Shown piece after piece: positions 1 through 11,217 of a DNA stretch of 64,000 nt (position 1 is its first letter; the number at the start of each line of letters is the position of its first letter). A model generated the notes under the pieces. The model searched no databases, was not told the DNA's origin, and saw only the letters and a list, made by a program, of their open reading frames with translations. The translations under genes were made by a program, and so were the position numbers. The stretch lies in NCBI GenBank assembly GCA_028023455.1, contig JAQFVV010012423.1:3333753-3397752 (forward strand), written 5' to 3'. This stretch comes from Epiperipatus broadwayi (Eukaryota; Onychophora; Udeonychophora; Euonychophora; Peripatidae).

Positions 1-2050
1 ATGTCAAGTGTACACATAACATCATTATTATCAATTTTTATATGTTTAATCCTATTAATAAAATCAAATGATGATGAAATCGTATAATCTCCAAATCCAA
101 GCACATCTTGCATTATTTTTTCAATATATCTACAAGCATTATAATAAAAAACACCACCAAAATCAACAGTTACTCTTAATGGATAACAATTTTTATGCAA
201 TTTTACATTCCAATCTAAGATTTAGCTTGTGTATGTGTATGTATGTTCATTTACATCATTTCATATTTTGTCCATTCTTTTTTCATACAATTACTTATAA
301 TGTCTAGGTTGTAATAGTAAAATTTATATGCTAAACAAAACAGATATACTCATATATAATTGATTAAAATGATTTTCTTATTTATATATTTTTTTTTATT
401 TACTGGTTATGTATTGTTTCTAATAATACGTTTGGAATTGTAAAGATTATTTATGTTATTGGATGATATTTGTAAATTAATATTTAATATTTGATATTTT
501 TATTTATATTGTAATACTCTATTGTTGACATTTTAAAAAGCAAGCTAGTTTTGGAGTGTTGCCAAGTGATCAATAATAATAAAATAAGAGGGTGTGAGTG
601 TGTGTTGACAGAAAAGTTTTGAACAGACTACTTAAGAGGAAAAGGATGAACATAAAAAAATAAACCCTGCAAGGTTTCAGCTCTGACTTTGCCAGCTAGC
701 GATTTGAGTTCACTATTAAAATGCCTGAATACCACGTAAGAATATTCATTATAAGTCATTTAACATTTTGTTGTAAATTGATAATAATTGAATTATGGAA
801 AATATTAGAAATGAAAATAATTATGAGAAAAAATATTCAATACTATTGCAAAACGCTTTATATATTTTCAATTTTTAAAAGCCTATTCTTAATATTGCAT
901 AAAGTGAAATTAAAAAAAGAATTTATTCAATATAATTTGTTTTCTTAGTAAAAGAAATATAAACTAAAGAATTTATTATTCACATATATATGACTGAAAT
1001 AAATAATAAAATATATCACTTAATGCCTGTTAGTAATCGTCTATAGTAATTATATGCTGACATGGAGAAATTATTAACAATGGGAATGAAAAAATGATAT
1101 CAAATTTAAAATTAAAAGGATAAAACCATAAAACTTTACTAGAATTGTTTCCCCAAATTGGAGATTTTATTTCGGGTGATTAATAAAATAATTCCAGTGC
1201 ATGCTAATATAGTTATAATGTTTATACAAGATTTTCAATATTGGAAACTTTCGCAGTTATATCAAGTTATTTTTTTTAACCATCAGGATTAACTTTTTGT
1301 TTGTGATTCATTTATTATTAATAGAAGCAGCATATACATCGTATATATATATTGTTGACATTTCAAATAATGACTTTCAAGTTAATAACAATTCATCATC
1401 TAATGATTATCTATCAATAAGTATTTATTTTGTATACTAGAAATGTAATTTTTATATATTTTTTTTTAAAAGCTAATGTAACTCGTTATTATTATTGTAA
1501 GACAATATATTGTCTTACATGGTTTAAAAATCATTCTATACATAAGTTTTATATTCAAATGTGTGTGTACTGTTATAAATATTATTATTATTGTTTCCAA
1601 AATTATACTTTTGTTTTATTTTAATTATTTCATAAATAAATTATAAATAGTATGATTGGTAAATGCATTATATTTATAACATTTTACAGGCATACATAGT
1701 CGAAAATATAGGTAATAAGGAATAGTAAAAAAAAGAAAAAATACTATTATTAAAGTTAGTGTTTGCAAATGAATATTAAAATCTTTATAACATATATTAA
1801 TATCATATTCATTTCATTTTTTTAACAATTCATTTCTTTCAGTATAAATGAGATGTTAGAGAGAAGTGTACTTTATCTAAGTAAGAAGGGAAGTGGTAGA
1901 GTTAATAGCAAGATGTATAGGATAATAATATATTTTGTTTTTGTTATTTTGTCTTTATTTTCAATAAATATTTTATTGAATTAATATCCCATATGAATTG
2001 TTTTTATTATATGTTCGATTCTTCATTTCCACACATATATATATATATTT
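1..2050. other. AT-rich stretch, no gene recognised
   Basis: The longest Met-started frames (68-307, 79 codons; 721-948, 75 codons) are rich in Tyr, Phe, Ile and Lys, as expected for random AT-rich DNA, and show no domain. I see no repeat unit longer than short A or T runs. Confidence 0.6.
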
Positions 2051-4233
2051 TAACGATCAGGGAAGGAGACTTATGTAAACTGCACTACAGGGCGCCATCT
2101 AGGCATTTGAACCTAGAAAAATTTATAGAGTAGGCAGATACGTAAGTCAAAAAAAAAAAAACTTTTTTTTTTTTTTTTTTATTTTTTTTTTTTTTTTAAA
2201 TTTTGATTCCGGTCGTTAGCCCATGTCACTAGACTCAGTGGAATAGCAGAGATTTTAAAACATTTATAAGTTTCAATAGACTTCTATTCTCAAAGTATAT
2301 ATTAAATATTTAGAACAATAAAATAAAAGAAGCCACTGCCAGTAATTAACACACAAATAGATTTTTATTAACGCACATTTAAAATTGAAGATTAAATTTA
2401 TTTTTAGATTTTAACATTAATATTTTTTTTTTTTTAAATTTAAATTACTATTTTAAATAGATCACACAGATTTGCTTTAAAATGTTGGGTATAGATCGCT
2501 TACATAGATTCCATGGTCAAAAACATTTCAAAATAAACATAAATGATCAAAATACAAAATTATTGATGCCGACAATCGCAGAGGGAAACTTATAAGTAAC
2601 CCAATAGTATTCACCATAAGATACTTGCGTTGTCACCAATAACTTAAAAGACATCCGAATAAATACATTTTAGATACTCACCGTAAGGTATCATTATTTA
2701 TCGAATGTCTATATATTTTGATAAAATATGAAAACCAAAATATAATTAACGCTCTTCCGAATCCATGCAAGCGTCTATAAACAACTTAAATTTAATACAT
2801 TTTAGTTAGAACATAATACACACACAAAAAAAAATGAACTGGAAATGATTGCTTAAACATCTACATAAAAAAAATAGCAATAATTGAATTTGCATTCTTT
2901 AAGTCAGATAAGAGTTATTTTCAGTCATTAATTCCTTGCAATTTTAGGAAAGTTCTTATTAGATAGACACAATAGTTTATACTTTACGGATTTAATAGAT
3001 TGAGAAGTCCATCTTCGTGATCACTTTCGTAGATTTTGTCCTTTGAAATGAAACTGCGACTTGCCATGCATTTGGTCAGGAGCTGTCATCCAGAGGCCTC
3101 AGCTGGTTGTCCAGAAAATTAAATTTATTGCAGACTTCCACATCGTGAAAATCTGCAATATAGCTAGTTATAACGATCTATTCATAGTCAGCTCTAAGAT
3201 AACAATTATAATAATAATTTGGCTTTTATATTTTTATTAGTCTCTTATCATTAGATCTTGAGATTCAACGAGCAAGACGTCACTAATCCATTCGTGTTTC
3301 AGTTATGGTCCGTGCTGTCATTTTCGTGTTTGGATTGGTCATTTAATTCCTTTGTATTCTCTTATCTGACCATTTAATTTATTTCCCATGCCCCTCACGA
3401 GGTAGTTTGCTTTTAAATAATCATTTAATTAATAAGACAATCATTTCCATTTTCTAAGACTATAGAAATCAACATCACTTTCTATTTTTAAAATATCAAT
3501 CTTTATATCTTTACTTTTACAAAAACAAATTACTTTCAAATATTTTTATTTTTTTAAAAGTTTTTAAAGTTGTCCATCATGCGATCTATATATATTAAAC
3601 AACTTTTAATTTTCAGTTTTTTAAGTTTTTTTCTTTTAATAAATCCAAATTTTATTTTACGATCTTTTTATTTTCATTTTAAAATAATGTAACGGCATAT
3701 ATTCTGTTACANNNNNNNNNNNNNNNNNNNNNNNNNNNNNNNNNNNNNNNNNNNNNNNNNNNNNNNNNNNNNNNNNNNNNNNNNNNNNNNNNNNNNNNNN
3801 NNNNNNNNNNNNNNNNNNNNNNNNNNNNNNNNNNNNNNNNNNNNNNNNNNNNNNNNNNNNNNNNNNNNNNNNNNNNNNNNNNNNNNNNNNNNNNNNNNNN
3901 NNNNNNNNNNNNNNNNNNNNNNNNNNNNNNNNNNNNNNNNNNNNNNNNNNNNNNNNNNNNNNNNNNNNNNNNNNNNNNNNNNNNNNNNNNNNNNNNNNNN
4001 NNNNNNNNNNNNNNNNNNNNNNNNNNNNNNNNNNNNNNNNNNNNNNNNNNNNNNNNNNNNNNNNNNNNNNNNNNNNNNNNNNNNNNNNNNNNNNNNNNNN
4101 NNNNNNNNNNNNNNNNNNNNNNNNNNNNNNNNNNNNNNNNNNNNNNNNNNNNNNNNNNNNNNNNNNNNNNNNNNNNNNNNNNNNNNNNNNNNNNNNNNNN
4201 NNNNNNNNNNNTAACGGCATATATTCTGTTACA
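2051..4233. repeat. Dispersed 2.2-kb repeat of unknown class, copy A
   Basis: This segment aligns over most of its length with 45460-47730 (copy B). Shared landmarks in order are CACTACAG.GCGCCATCTAG near 2083, CCGGTCGTTAGCCCATGTCA near 2210, CCACTGCCAGTAATTAACA near 2333, a block from 2465 to 2810 (ending near AACTTAAATTTAATRCAT), and ATAATGTAAYG...TTACAATATAT at the right end. No open frame is preserved and no coding domain is visible. An A-run followed by T-runs sits at 2149-2197. The right end reads like TGTAAC...GTTACA, which recalls LTR termini, but I could not define a matching left end, so the class (LTR, DNA transposon or other) is open. The right portion contains the assembly gap. 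Confidence 0.7.
3712..4211. other. Assembly gap of exactly 500 N
   Basis: All bases from 3712 to 4211 are N. The 22 bases just before the gap (3690-3711) are identical to the 22 bases just after it (4212-4233). A round 500 suggests a placeholder length rather than a measured one, so the gap may be much shorter or may be an unresolved tandem repeat. Confidence 0.95.
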
Positions 4234-4716
4234 ATATATATATGGTTAACATAACATAGTTATAGAATATCTAGATTTGCCAGTATAAGTCAAATTTATT
4301 TAATATGTCTGAAGTTGATAGATCCCAATATTACAGTGCCAATATTATATTTAACTTTGCTTAGAATAGATGGTGATGTGGATATAAGGTACCCAGTCTT
4401 CATCATTGTCTTTCCTATAATAAAGGTGATAATTGATAATTTTGCAATGGTTTTATAATTGAATAACTGTGTGGCATATGATTAAATTAGTGTTACAAAA
4501 TTGTTATCCATAAATGTTCTATTACTCTTATTTGCATCCTATAAGAATACCATATCCTATAACCTCAACTGAGCTAAGCCATAGAATAATTACAGTTTAA
4601 GAATCTTTTAATAAATTAAAAAGTAATTACAGCTAGAAATTTTATTCTATCTTGTATAGAATTGGCACCTGGGCATTTATAAATCTAATAAAGTGATTAA
4701 GTAAAGAAGACAGAGG

Positions 4717-4720
<4 letters not shown>
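4234..4720. other. No gene recognised
   Basis: AT-rich unique sequence between the right end of repeat copy A and a TA tract. I see nothing further in it. Confidence 0.5.

Positions 4721-4794
<74 letters not shown>
4721..4794. repeat. (TA)n microsatellite
   Basis: An uninterrupted TA tract of 74 bp followed by a run of A. It lies directly upstream of a hammerhead-like fragment. Shorter TA tracts follow at 4942-4957, 4980-4994 and 5019-5051, with a (CTAT)n patch at 4922-4942. Confidence 0.95.
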
Positions 4795-4799
<5 letters not shown>

Positions 4800-4802
4800 A
4801 AA

Positions 4803-4870
4803 AAAAGGGAGATAATGATATGGACCAACTGATGAATGATAGTTTAGCAAGAAATATTACATGTTCGAAA
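4803..4870 (+). ncRNA. Hammerhead-like motif, copy R (degenerate)
   Basis: GGACCAA leads into an intact core CTGATGA (4829-4835). A 15-nt stem II segment follows (4836-4850), then GAAA (4851-4854). Stem II is partly decayed (four of six pairs), and no convincing cleavage triplet or stem I return strand is left downstream. It is homologous to the two copies near 59.52 and 60.05 kb, which share GGACCAACTGAT and the same 15-nt spacing between the two core boxes. Probably a dead fragment of a dispersed repeat that carries a hammerhead ribozyme. Confidence 0.4.
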
Positions 4871-5014
4871 AAGGGTTCAGAATTCTAGTTATTAAATAAA
4901 TAAAAGAAATATTAGAGTTTATATCTATATCTATCTATCTATATATATATATATATTAATTTTTATAATGAAGTGAATAGTATATATATATATATTATAT
5001 TATATACTTAATAG

Positions 5015-5054
<40 letters not shown>

Positions 5055-5073
5055 TACCTGAGGGAAAGCAAAT

Positions 5074-5900
5074 GTGGAAGCACAAGAAAGTAAAACTGAG
5101 TTTCATGATAGTGAATTTAAGATGATAGTAAGCATGTTCACAGAATCGAATAGAAAACTTGAAAAACAAAATGAGGATCTTAATTCAAATAAAGAAAACA
5201 TGGAAAGCATGTGTAAACAAAGTACAGAAATGAAAGAGAACATGGAATATATGTTTAAATGAATGATAGAACAAAACACAGAATTGAATTGAAAATTTGA
5301 AAAACAAAATACAGAAATGAAAAGCATGTTAAAAAAATATAGAAACCAAATAAAAAAAATAGAATGAATAACTAAAAGAACAAATGAAAAAAAAATTGTT
5401 TACAGAAGTAAGGGGTGATAGAACCCAGCTTACAGAGAAAATTACAGAAAATAATAACGCTAATTGTGACATAATATTAGAACTTCTGAAGATAGATATA
5501 TCTAAGTTACATTAAGCTGATAAAGCTAGTGATAAATGTCCCACTGCATTAGTTTAAAATGGTTAGTATATTAATAATCTAAATAATTTTAACACTGAAG
5601 CCTTAGAAGGTGATGCTTTCATTATAGTTGGCTGCTTCTGAATGCACACATAATAAAGATAAAAATGAAGAAATATCTGATCTGGAAAGTGAATTAAGTT
5701 ATTTAAATATTAAAGAAATGGATTATCAAGAATATCAATTTAATAGAGTCAAACATAAAAGTATTTTGTTTGGTAGAGTATACAATAAAAGTATTAGTAA
5801 ATCATCCAGATTAAAATTTAGAGAACTAGAAAAGATAAATTCAGAGCTTAGTTATATAATTAAGCTAGATAAATGGTCCAATAGGAAATTATGTTAAAAA
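5074..5900 (+). pseudogene. Decayed coiled-coil reading frame, unknown family
   Basis: Two open pieces (5074-5262, 62 codons; 5628-5897, 89 codons) are separated by stops, with coding-like residues in between. The first piece is Glu/Lys/Asn/Met rich, with an approximate 14-residue repeat built on QN-ED/TE-MKxNME, and the same pattern continues past a stop (QNTELN, KQNTEMKSMLKK). This suggests a former coiled coil. The second piece is charged (SDLESELSYLNIKEMDYQEY) and has no motif I know. A gag-like protein of a retroelement or a host pseudogene is possible. There is no reverse transcriptase nearby to decide it. Confidence 0.35.
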
Positions 5901-6685
5901 ATTCATTATGTGAGGATGAGAGTAAAAAGTAGAGCTAGAAAGCACAAAATGAAATATTCATTTTTTTTCTAAAAATAAATCATAGTTTCTATATGATAAA
6001 TAAAAGGTATTACAGATCATTCTGAGTAAGAGCCTGCATATTGAGTAAAAATATCTAGAGAGAGGCAAAGTTTCATCATTCTATGAATAAAGAATGCATG
6101 GGTTAAGTGATGAACTTGGACTTGTTAATAAGCCCTTCATAGAGGGCAATGGACAAATAATTTATAAAGTATACACTACAAAAGTAAATCTGTATAAGCA
6201 TAGGAAAAAATGAATTGTACTGCTCAAATACTAATACAATATTAAAAAAAAAGAGATATGGAAAATAAACAAGGTATAATAATGTTGTTCCATTTAATAT
6301 TGAAAAGTTATAAAAAAATAGAAATACTCCCTTATACTGTAAATGTTTTATAGCAATTTCAGAATTATTTGTGTTATATTTAAATCAGGATAATATGCAG
6401 ATTTCAGACTTTACTTTTCAATATGTCAATAAATGAATAGTTAAAGAAAAACATCAGGGTTCCGAATGAAATAAAATCACTCTACTCTTTGCCTTGCTGA
6501 GAATGTAAAGGCAAACACTATATAATTTGAAACCAAAATTAATTTTATGCATTTATCAATGCCTGAACATGTGGCTTTCCGTATTGATGATGAATGAAGA
6601 GTATTTCATTGTTTTGAGATTGCCATACTTTATTTATACATTAGAGTTCTTATCTCTGCACTATTTTCAACCATATTATATTTAC
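5901..6685. other. No gene recognised
   Basis: AT-rich sequence. The only frame over 60 codons (6527-6724) has no recognisable domain and runs into the tandem repeat that follows. Confidence 0.5.
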
Positions 6686-6858
6686 ATTTATCAGCTTCTA
6701 AGCCTCAAAAGTGAACCAGACTAATTTTTATATTTATCAGCTTCTAAATCTCGAGAATGAGCTAGGCATAATCTCATATTTATCATCATCTAAGTCTCAA
6801 AATGTGAGCCAGGCATATTTTAATATCTATCAGCCTCTAAGTCTCATTAGAGTGAGGC
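6686..6858. repeat. Short tandem repeat, 46-47-bp unit, about 3.7 copies
   Basis: ATTTATCAGCTTCTAAGYCT recurs, with divergence, at 6686, 6732, 6778 and 6825. Each copy is followed by a GTGARCCAGRC-like segment. No coding role is evident. Confidence 0.8.
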
Positions 6859-7304
6859 TTTATTAAAATGTAATGTTCAGTATATGGTTTGGTTGATATA
6901 TTTGGGCTTGAGGTAGCTCCCCTGGTATTCATGTTGGATGATATACTCACTGTCAGTGGGATATTTCTTTGTTCATCTCAACATTATAGGCAGATAATCA
7001 ACTACAATAAATAATTTTAATAAAATTAATTAAATAATTTTTATATGAATACCACTGTACTGATGACATTATTTGTAAAGATGACATTATTTGTTATGTT
7101 CATACCAGCTTATAATTATGTTTCCAAAGAAGTATGGTTATATGTGACTTTATTGTAAAATAAAAAGAAATTGTCTTTTGTATGCAGAAATAAAGTTGAA
7201 TGGTACTTATGACTTAATTGACTCTATTTTATTTCTACATGGAGGGACAAATGTAACCCTCATGTCTGAATTTACAGGCATTGATTTTGTGTAGATTTTT
7301 TCTT
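6859..7304. other. No gene recognised
   Basis: Unique AT-rich sequence. Nothing further is seen. Confidence 0.5.
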
Positions 7305-7328
7305 TATTATGTGTAACAAAATATTAAG

Positions 7329-7364
<36 letters not shown>

Positions 7365-7384
7365 TTAATATTTTGTTACACATA

Positions 7385-7387
<3 letters not shown>
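7305..7387. repeat. Palindrome with (TA)n core
   Basis: Two perfectly complementary 25-base arms (7305-7329 and 7363-7387, containing TGTGTAACAAAATATTAAGT) flank a TA tract. The whole 83 bp can therefore fold into one hairpin. A second TA tract follows at 7392-7416. Confidence 0.9.
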
Positions 7388-7416
<29 letters not shown>

Positions 7417-8596
7417 ATGAATATTAAAGTGTTATAAAGTTATAACAGTAAATGTAAAGATAAAATGTGTTAATATTTTTTTTTAATAAAGAATATTTTT
7501 AAAACAAAAAAATGTTGTTTGGGGTACCAACAATAACTTTCTAAAAACATCTACAGTCAAAGAAATGGTGCAAAGAATTGTAACTACTTAGTTATCATGT
7601 CTTCTGCTGTATAGGAGTTAATAAAATTTTATAAAGATTTTTAAGTTAATATCATGCATTTTATGGAGTAGAAAACTTTCCAGAATGCTTTATTTCGTAT
7701 TTCTAGTATTGTAGCTAGATATGGAGCTGTGGGCAAAAAAAAGCCTTAAAAATAACCTTTATTCTGCTGATCTATTCATTACTATTCAATTCTAAAGAAA
7801 TAGTTGACATTTACTTTCCACAAAAGGAAGACTAGACATCTAAACTGATTATTCCATAAAAATGTACTTCTATAAATTAATCTGTGAATCTACCTATTTT
7901 CAATGCTCAGAAGAAAATTGCAATGGAAATTCTCATAGGAAATATGCCATGGAATGAACAAAAAGAAGCTAAAATATATTGTGAGAAAACATTACAATTT
8001 AATGATTAATGGCCATATTCCCACATATATGAATACAGAATATATATGTGAGCTCACAAAAATATTAATGTGATCAACAGAATGTTTTGTAGCTGTCCTG
8101 GAAGAGTTATTGTAAGTTACAAAGATATTTTCCCTCTTATGTTTGATTGCTATATAATTTTCTTAATTGTAAATATGTTAATACATTTTTTATTATCATT
8201 ATTATCACATAATTTTATTCTTTAATTAAAGTTATTTTTATTCCTAACCATTTTGTTGTCATTTCTCAACAGAACCCAAAATGACAATTTATTTATCAAT
8301 TTAGTAACAGTATTAGGTGGAGGAAAATAGTGGTCAGTAAATATAATAATATGTATGGAAATTTGTTTTTATGTATGTTTAATTTGATCATTGTTTGTCA
8401 CTTTTGTTGACTTGTTAATTAAAAAATAAGTTGTATGTGGTCACCCCTCCATGTATATGGTCGCCTGTTAGTTAACTTTAAATTTCCCTAGACTAAAATC
8501 AATTTGCAAATATTGTATTTTTGCCATTTTATTATTAAGTTGATTATTAATAATTGTCAAAAAGGTGGTTACCATTGCAATATATATGTATAATGT

Positions 8597-8600
<4 letters not shown>
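7417..8600. other. No gene recognised
   Basis: AT-rich sequence without a reading frame over 60 codons or a repeat that I can see. Confidence 0.5.
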
Positions 8601-8641
<41 letters not shown>

Positions 8642-8698
8642 TATATATATATATAGTTTTATATATATATATATATATATATATTTAAATAAAACTAT
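8601..8698. repeat. Compound (TA)n tract with a small palindrome
   Basis: TA runs at 8601-8639 and 8641-8654 are followed by ATAGTTTTA, another TA run, and TAAAACTAT. The two 9-base arms (8653-8661 and 8690-8698) are perfect complements around the TA core. Confidence 0.85.
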
Positions 8699-9800
8699 CT
8701 TTAAATAGACTGTAAAATATTCTCCTTTCATGTTTTCTTATAGAGAGATAATCTAAAGGAAAATGATCATTAATGTACTAATTAAATATCAGATGCTGAA
8801 AGTTTGCAGCTTTTCTTCCGTCTTAACCTTCTAATTAAATACACATTTTCCATAGAATTAATTGAATATATAGCTAAATAGACAATGATCTTGATATTTA
8901 ACTTTGAAGTTAAATAAATTGTCTAGTTTATTATTTTAGCAATGACATAAATTTATAAAAATAGCATTTATTGATAAATAGATTTTGTTTGTTTATTTTA
9001 ATTTTATAATATAAAATTACTATATTTATTACTTACAGTGAAAGTTTATATTTATACAGCACACATGCATTAAAAATTAATTGGTTTCAGAAGACCATTT
9101 GCTATAATTTACATTAAAACGCAAACTATTCAAAGATAATCAGTTCCTTGCTCACAGCTACAGATCTAATTATGCAAACAAGACAAATATAATACCGAAC
9201 AAAAACTATAATTATAAATATGCATATAATTAATTGCTGTACATACTGTAATGTTCATTTTAATGACTATTAAAACAAATATTTACAATCATAGAATAAA
9301 GGCATTTAGCTATCATTTACAGACCTTCTGATTTCCTCAAATGGATTTACTTTTTTTAAATAAATCTTGTAAAGGCAAAAATAAACTTGCTTTAATTAAA
9401 AATAACTTTGCTTTAATTTCCTCAATCGGATTTACTTGCATGGCATCAGTTAGTTCAGAAAAGCTTTGAAATATATTGTGCATGCATATCCTTTGTTTAC
9501 TAATGAAACACACCATATCATTTTTGTTAGTTGGTGTTTTTACATGTTCTTTATTTGCGTTTTTTATTTAGAAATATATGTTATGCTTTTTGCCTTATAA
9601 TAAAAATTAAATCAATCTAAAAATAAAAGCAAATTTGCGCTAACAAGAAAAAAATATTTTTACTTTCTCAATTTGAATTGTTATTTTTATGACATCTATC
9701 AGTTTTATCACTCAGCTTTTCAGAAAGTCCATAAAACACCTTGTGCAGATACATCTTTTTGTCAACAATAGCATTCATCATAGCATATTTTTCATTGACA
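8699..9800. other. No gene recognised
   Basis: Unique AT-rich DNA. Nothing further is seen. Confidence 0.5.
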
Positions 9801-9962
9801 GTTACACAGTTTCTTTCATTTAATTTTTTTATCTATAACAACATTAATCAGTTTTGACATAGAATTTCTAGTTTATGGTACACAGTTTTTTTTTCTTTTA
9901 ATTGTTTTTATCTATAACATCATTAATCAGTTTTTTGACATATAATTTCTAGTTTTTGGTTA
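9801..9962. repeat. Two-copy tandem repeat, about 76-bp unit
   Basis: The unit begins GTTACACAGTTT (9801) or GGTACACAGTTT (9877) and ends near TTTCTAGTTTWTGG. It contains ATCTATAACAWCATTAATCA in both copies. Confidence 0.8.
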
Positions 9963-10749
9963 CAATTATTTTATAAATGTTTCAGAATAAGCAAAAAAAA
10001 AATACCTATATGTTTTCACTGCTAATGATATAAATAAATGGGTAAGTAATTAAATTACTAATTTGTCTTTCTTGGTAAAGATGTCTGTTATCCTGATATT
10101 TTATTATATATAAATTAGAATTTGTTGTATAAATTTAAAACATCCGCATTGTAGTATTGTTCATTCTATAAGCTTTTATTATAGAAGACCTCCCTGATCA
10201 TGTAAATATAGATGCAATCCTTCTGATTGGATAAGAAATGCTCTTGTGCATAATAAATTTCAAAATTCCTAGTACAATGAACAGAGCTGGTCTCAAGATG
10301 GTTGTGATGTCACAAGACATTACATTTAACAAATCTCCAGCTCTGCCTGATCTACATCTTTTATGAAAATCAAAAAATAAAATTTTTATCATATGTTAAA
10401 TGAAAGTATGTTTTCTTTTTTTTACCAAAATTTTGTAATTTGTAGGCTCTAGAATGACTATCATATGCATATGGTTACAATTGGAAAGCACTGATTATGC
10501 AGTAACATATTTTTCAGTTATGTTGTTTACCTAAATGTTTCACAATATTTTGGTTATATTAAAGTGGATTCAGGATAGATCAAGAATGATTGTCTTTGTT
10601 AGCATTTTTAAGTACTGAATAATAATTTGCAAAAAAAAATATTAATTAGATGATATTATTAATGGATTCACAACTATTATGCTATGAATCCTGTTTTCAC
10701 CTTTCTAAGAAATGGTCAATCTGATTTACATACATTTAAAATAATCTAT

Positions 10750-10803
<54 letters not shown>

Positions 10804-10966
10804 AATACAATGACACATATTCCAAGGCTATGACTATGAGCACACTTAGCTCCGATAATAATTTTAATGCAATTATAGCTTTTCTTATGAGAGCATGTAA
10901 GTGCATATATTTACAATTTACAATTGTTTAAGAAAAGTTTTTAATTTTGTAAATAAACATTGAAGT

Positions 10967-11007
<41 letters not shown>

Positions 11008-11049
11008 CTTTATATATACTCTATTTTGTTTTTTCAAATATTGTTTCAC
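9963..11049. other. No gene recognised; two TA tracts
   Basis: TA tracts lie at 10753-10801 and 10971-11005. A slightly less AT-rich patch at 10190-10370 is open on the minus strand for 64 codons but matches no family I know. Confidence 0.5.
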
Positions 11050-11122
11050 TATCATATTTATAATAATAAAAATACTTAATTGTAAATTATTAGAGAAAAA
11101 ATATATAGTTAATAATAAATTT

Positions 11123-11164
11123 GGCTGAACGTTTTCGAGGAAACTGTGCCTCATACTCATAGCC
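11123..11164 (-). ncRNA. Hammerhead-shaped fold in the 3' region of the left Penelope copy
   Basis: In coding direction the segment offers an outer helix GGCU/AGCC, a hairpin GAGG/CCUC, then GAAA, a two-pair helix AA/UU and UUC before AGCC. This layout matches a type I hammerhead. The expected CUGANGA box reads AUGAGUAU, so the core is altered and cleavage is doubtful. Equivalent sites lie at 14972-15013 and 29925-29965, with a diverged one near 21855-21898. Confidence 0.3.
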
Positions 11165-11217
11165 TTCGTGAAAATGTACTTAATATATGTAAATGAGAAT
11201 ATTCAAATGAGTTACTG

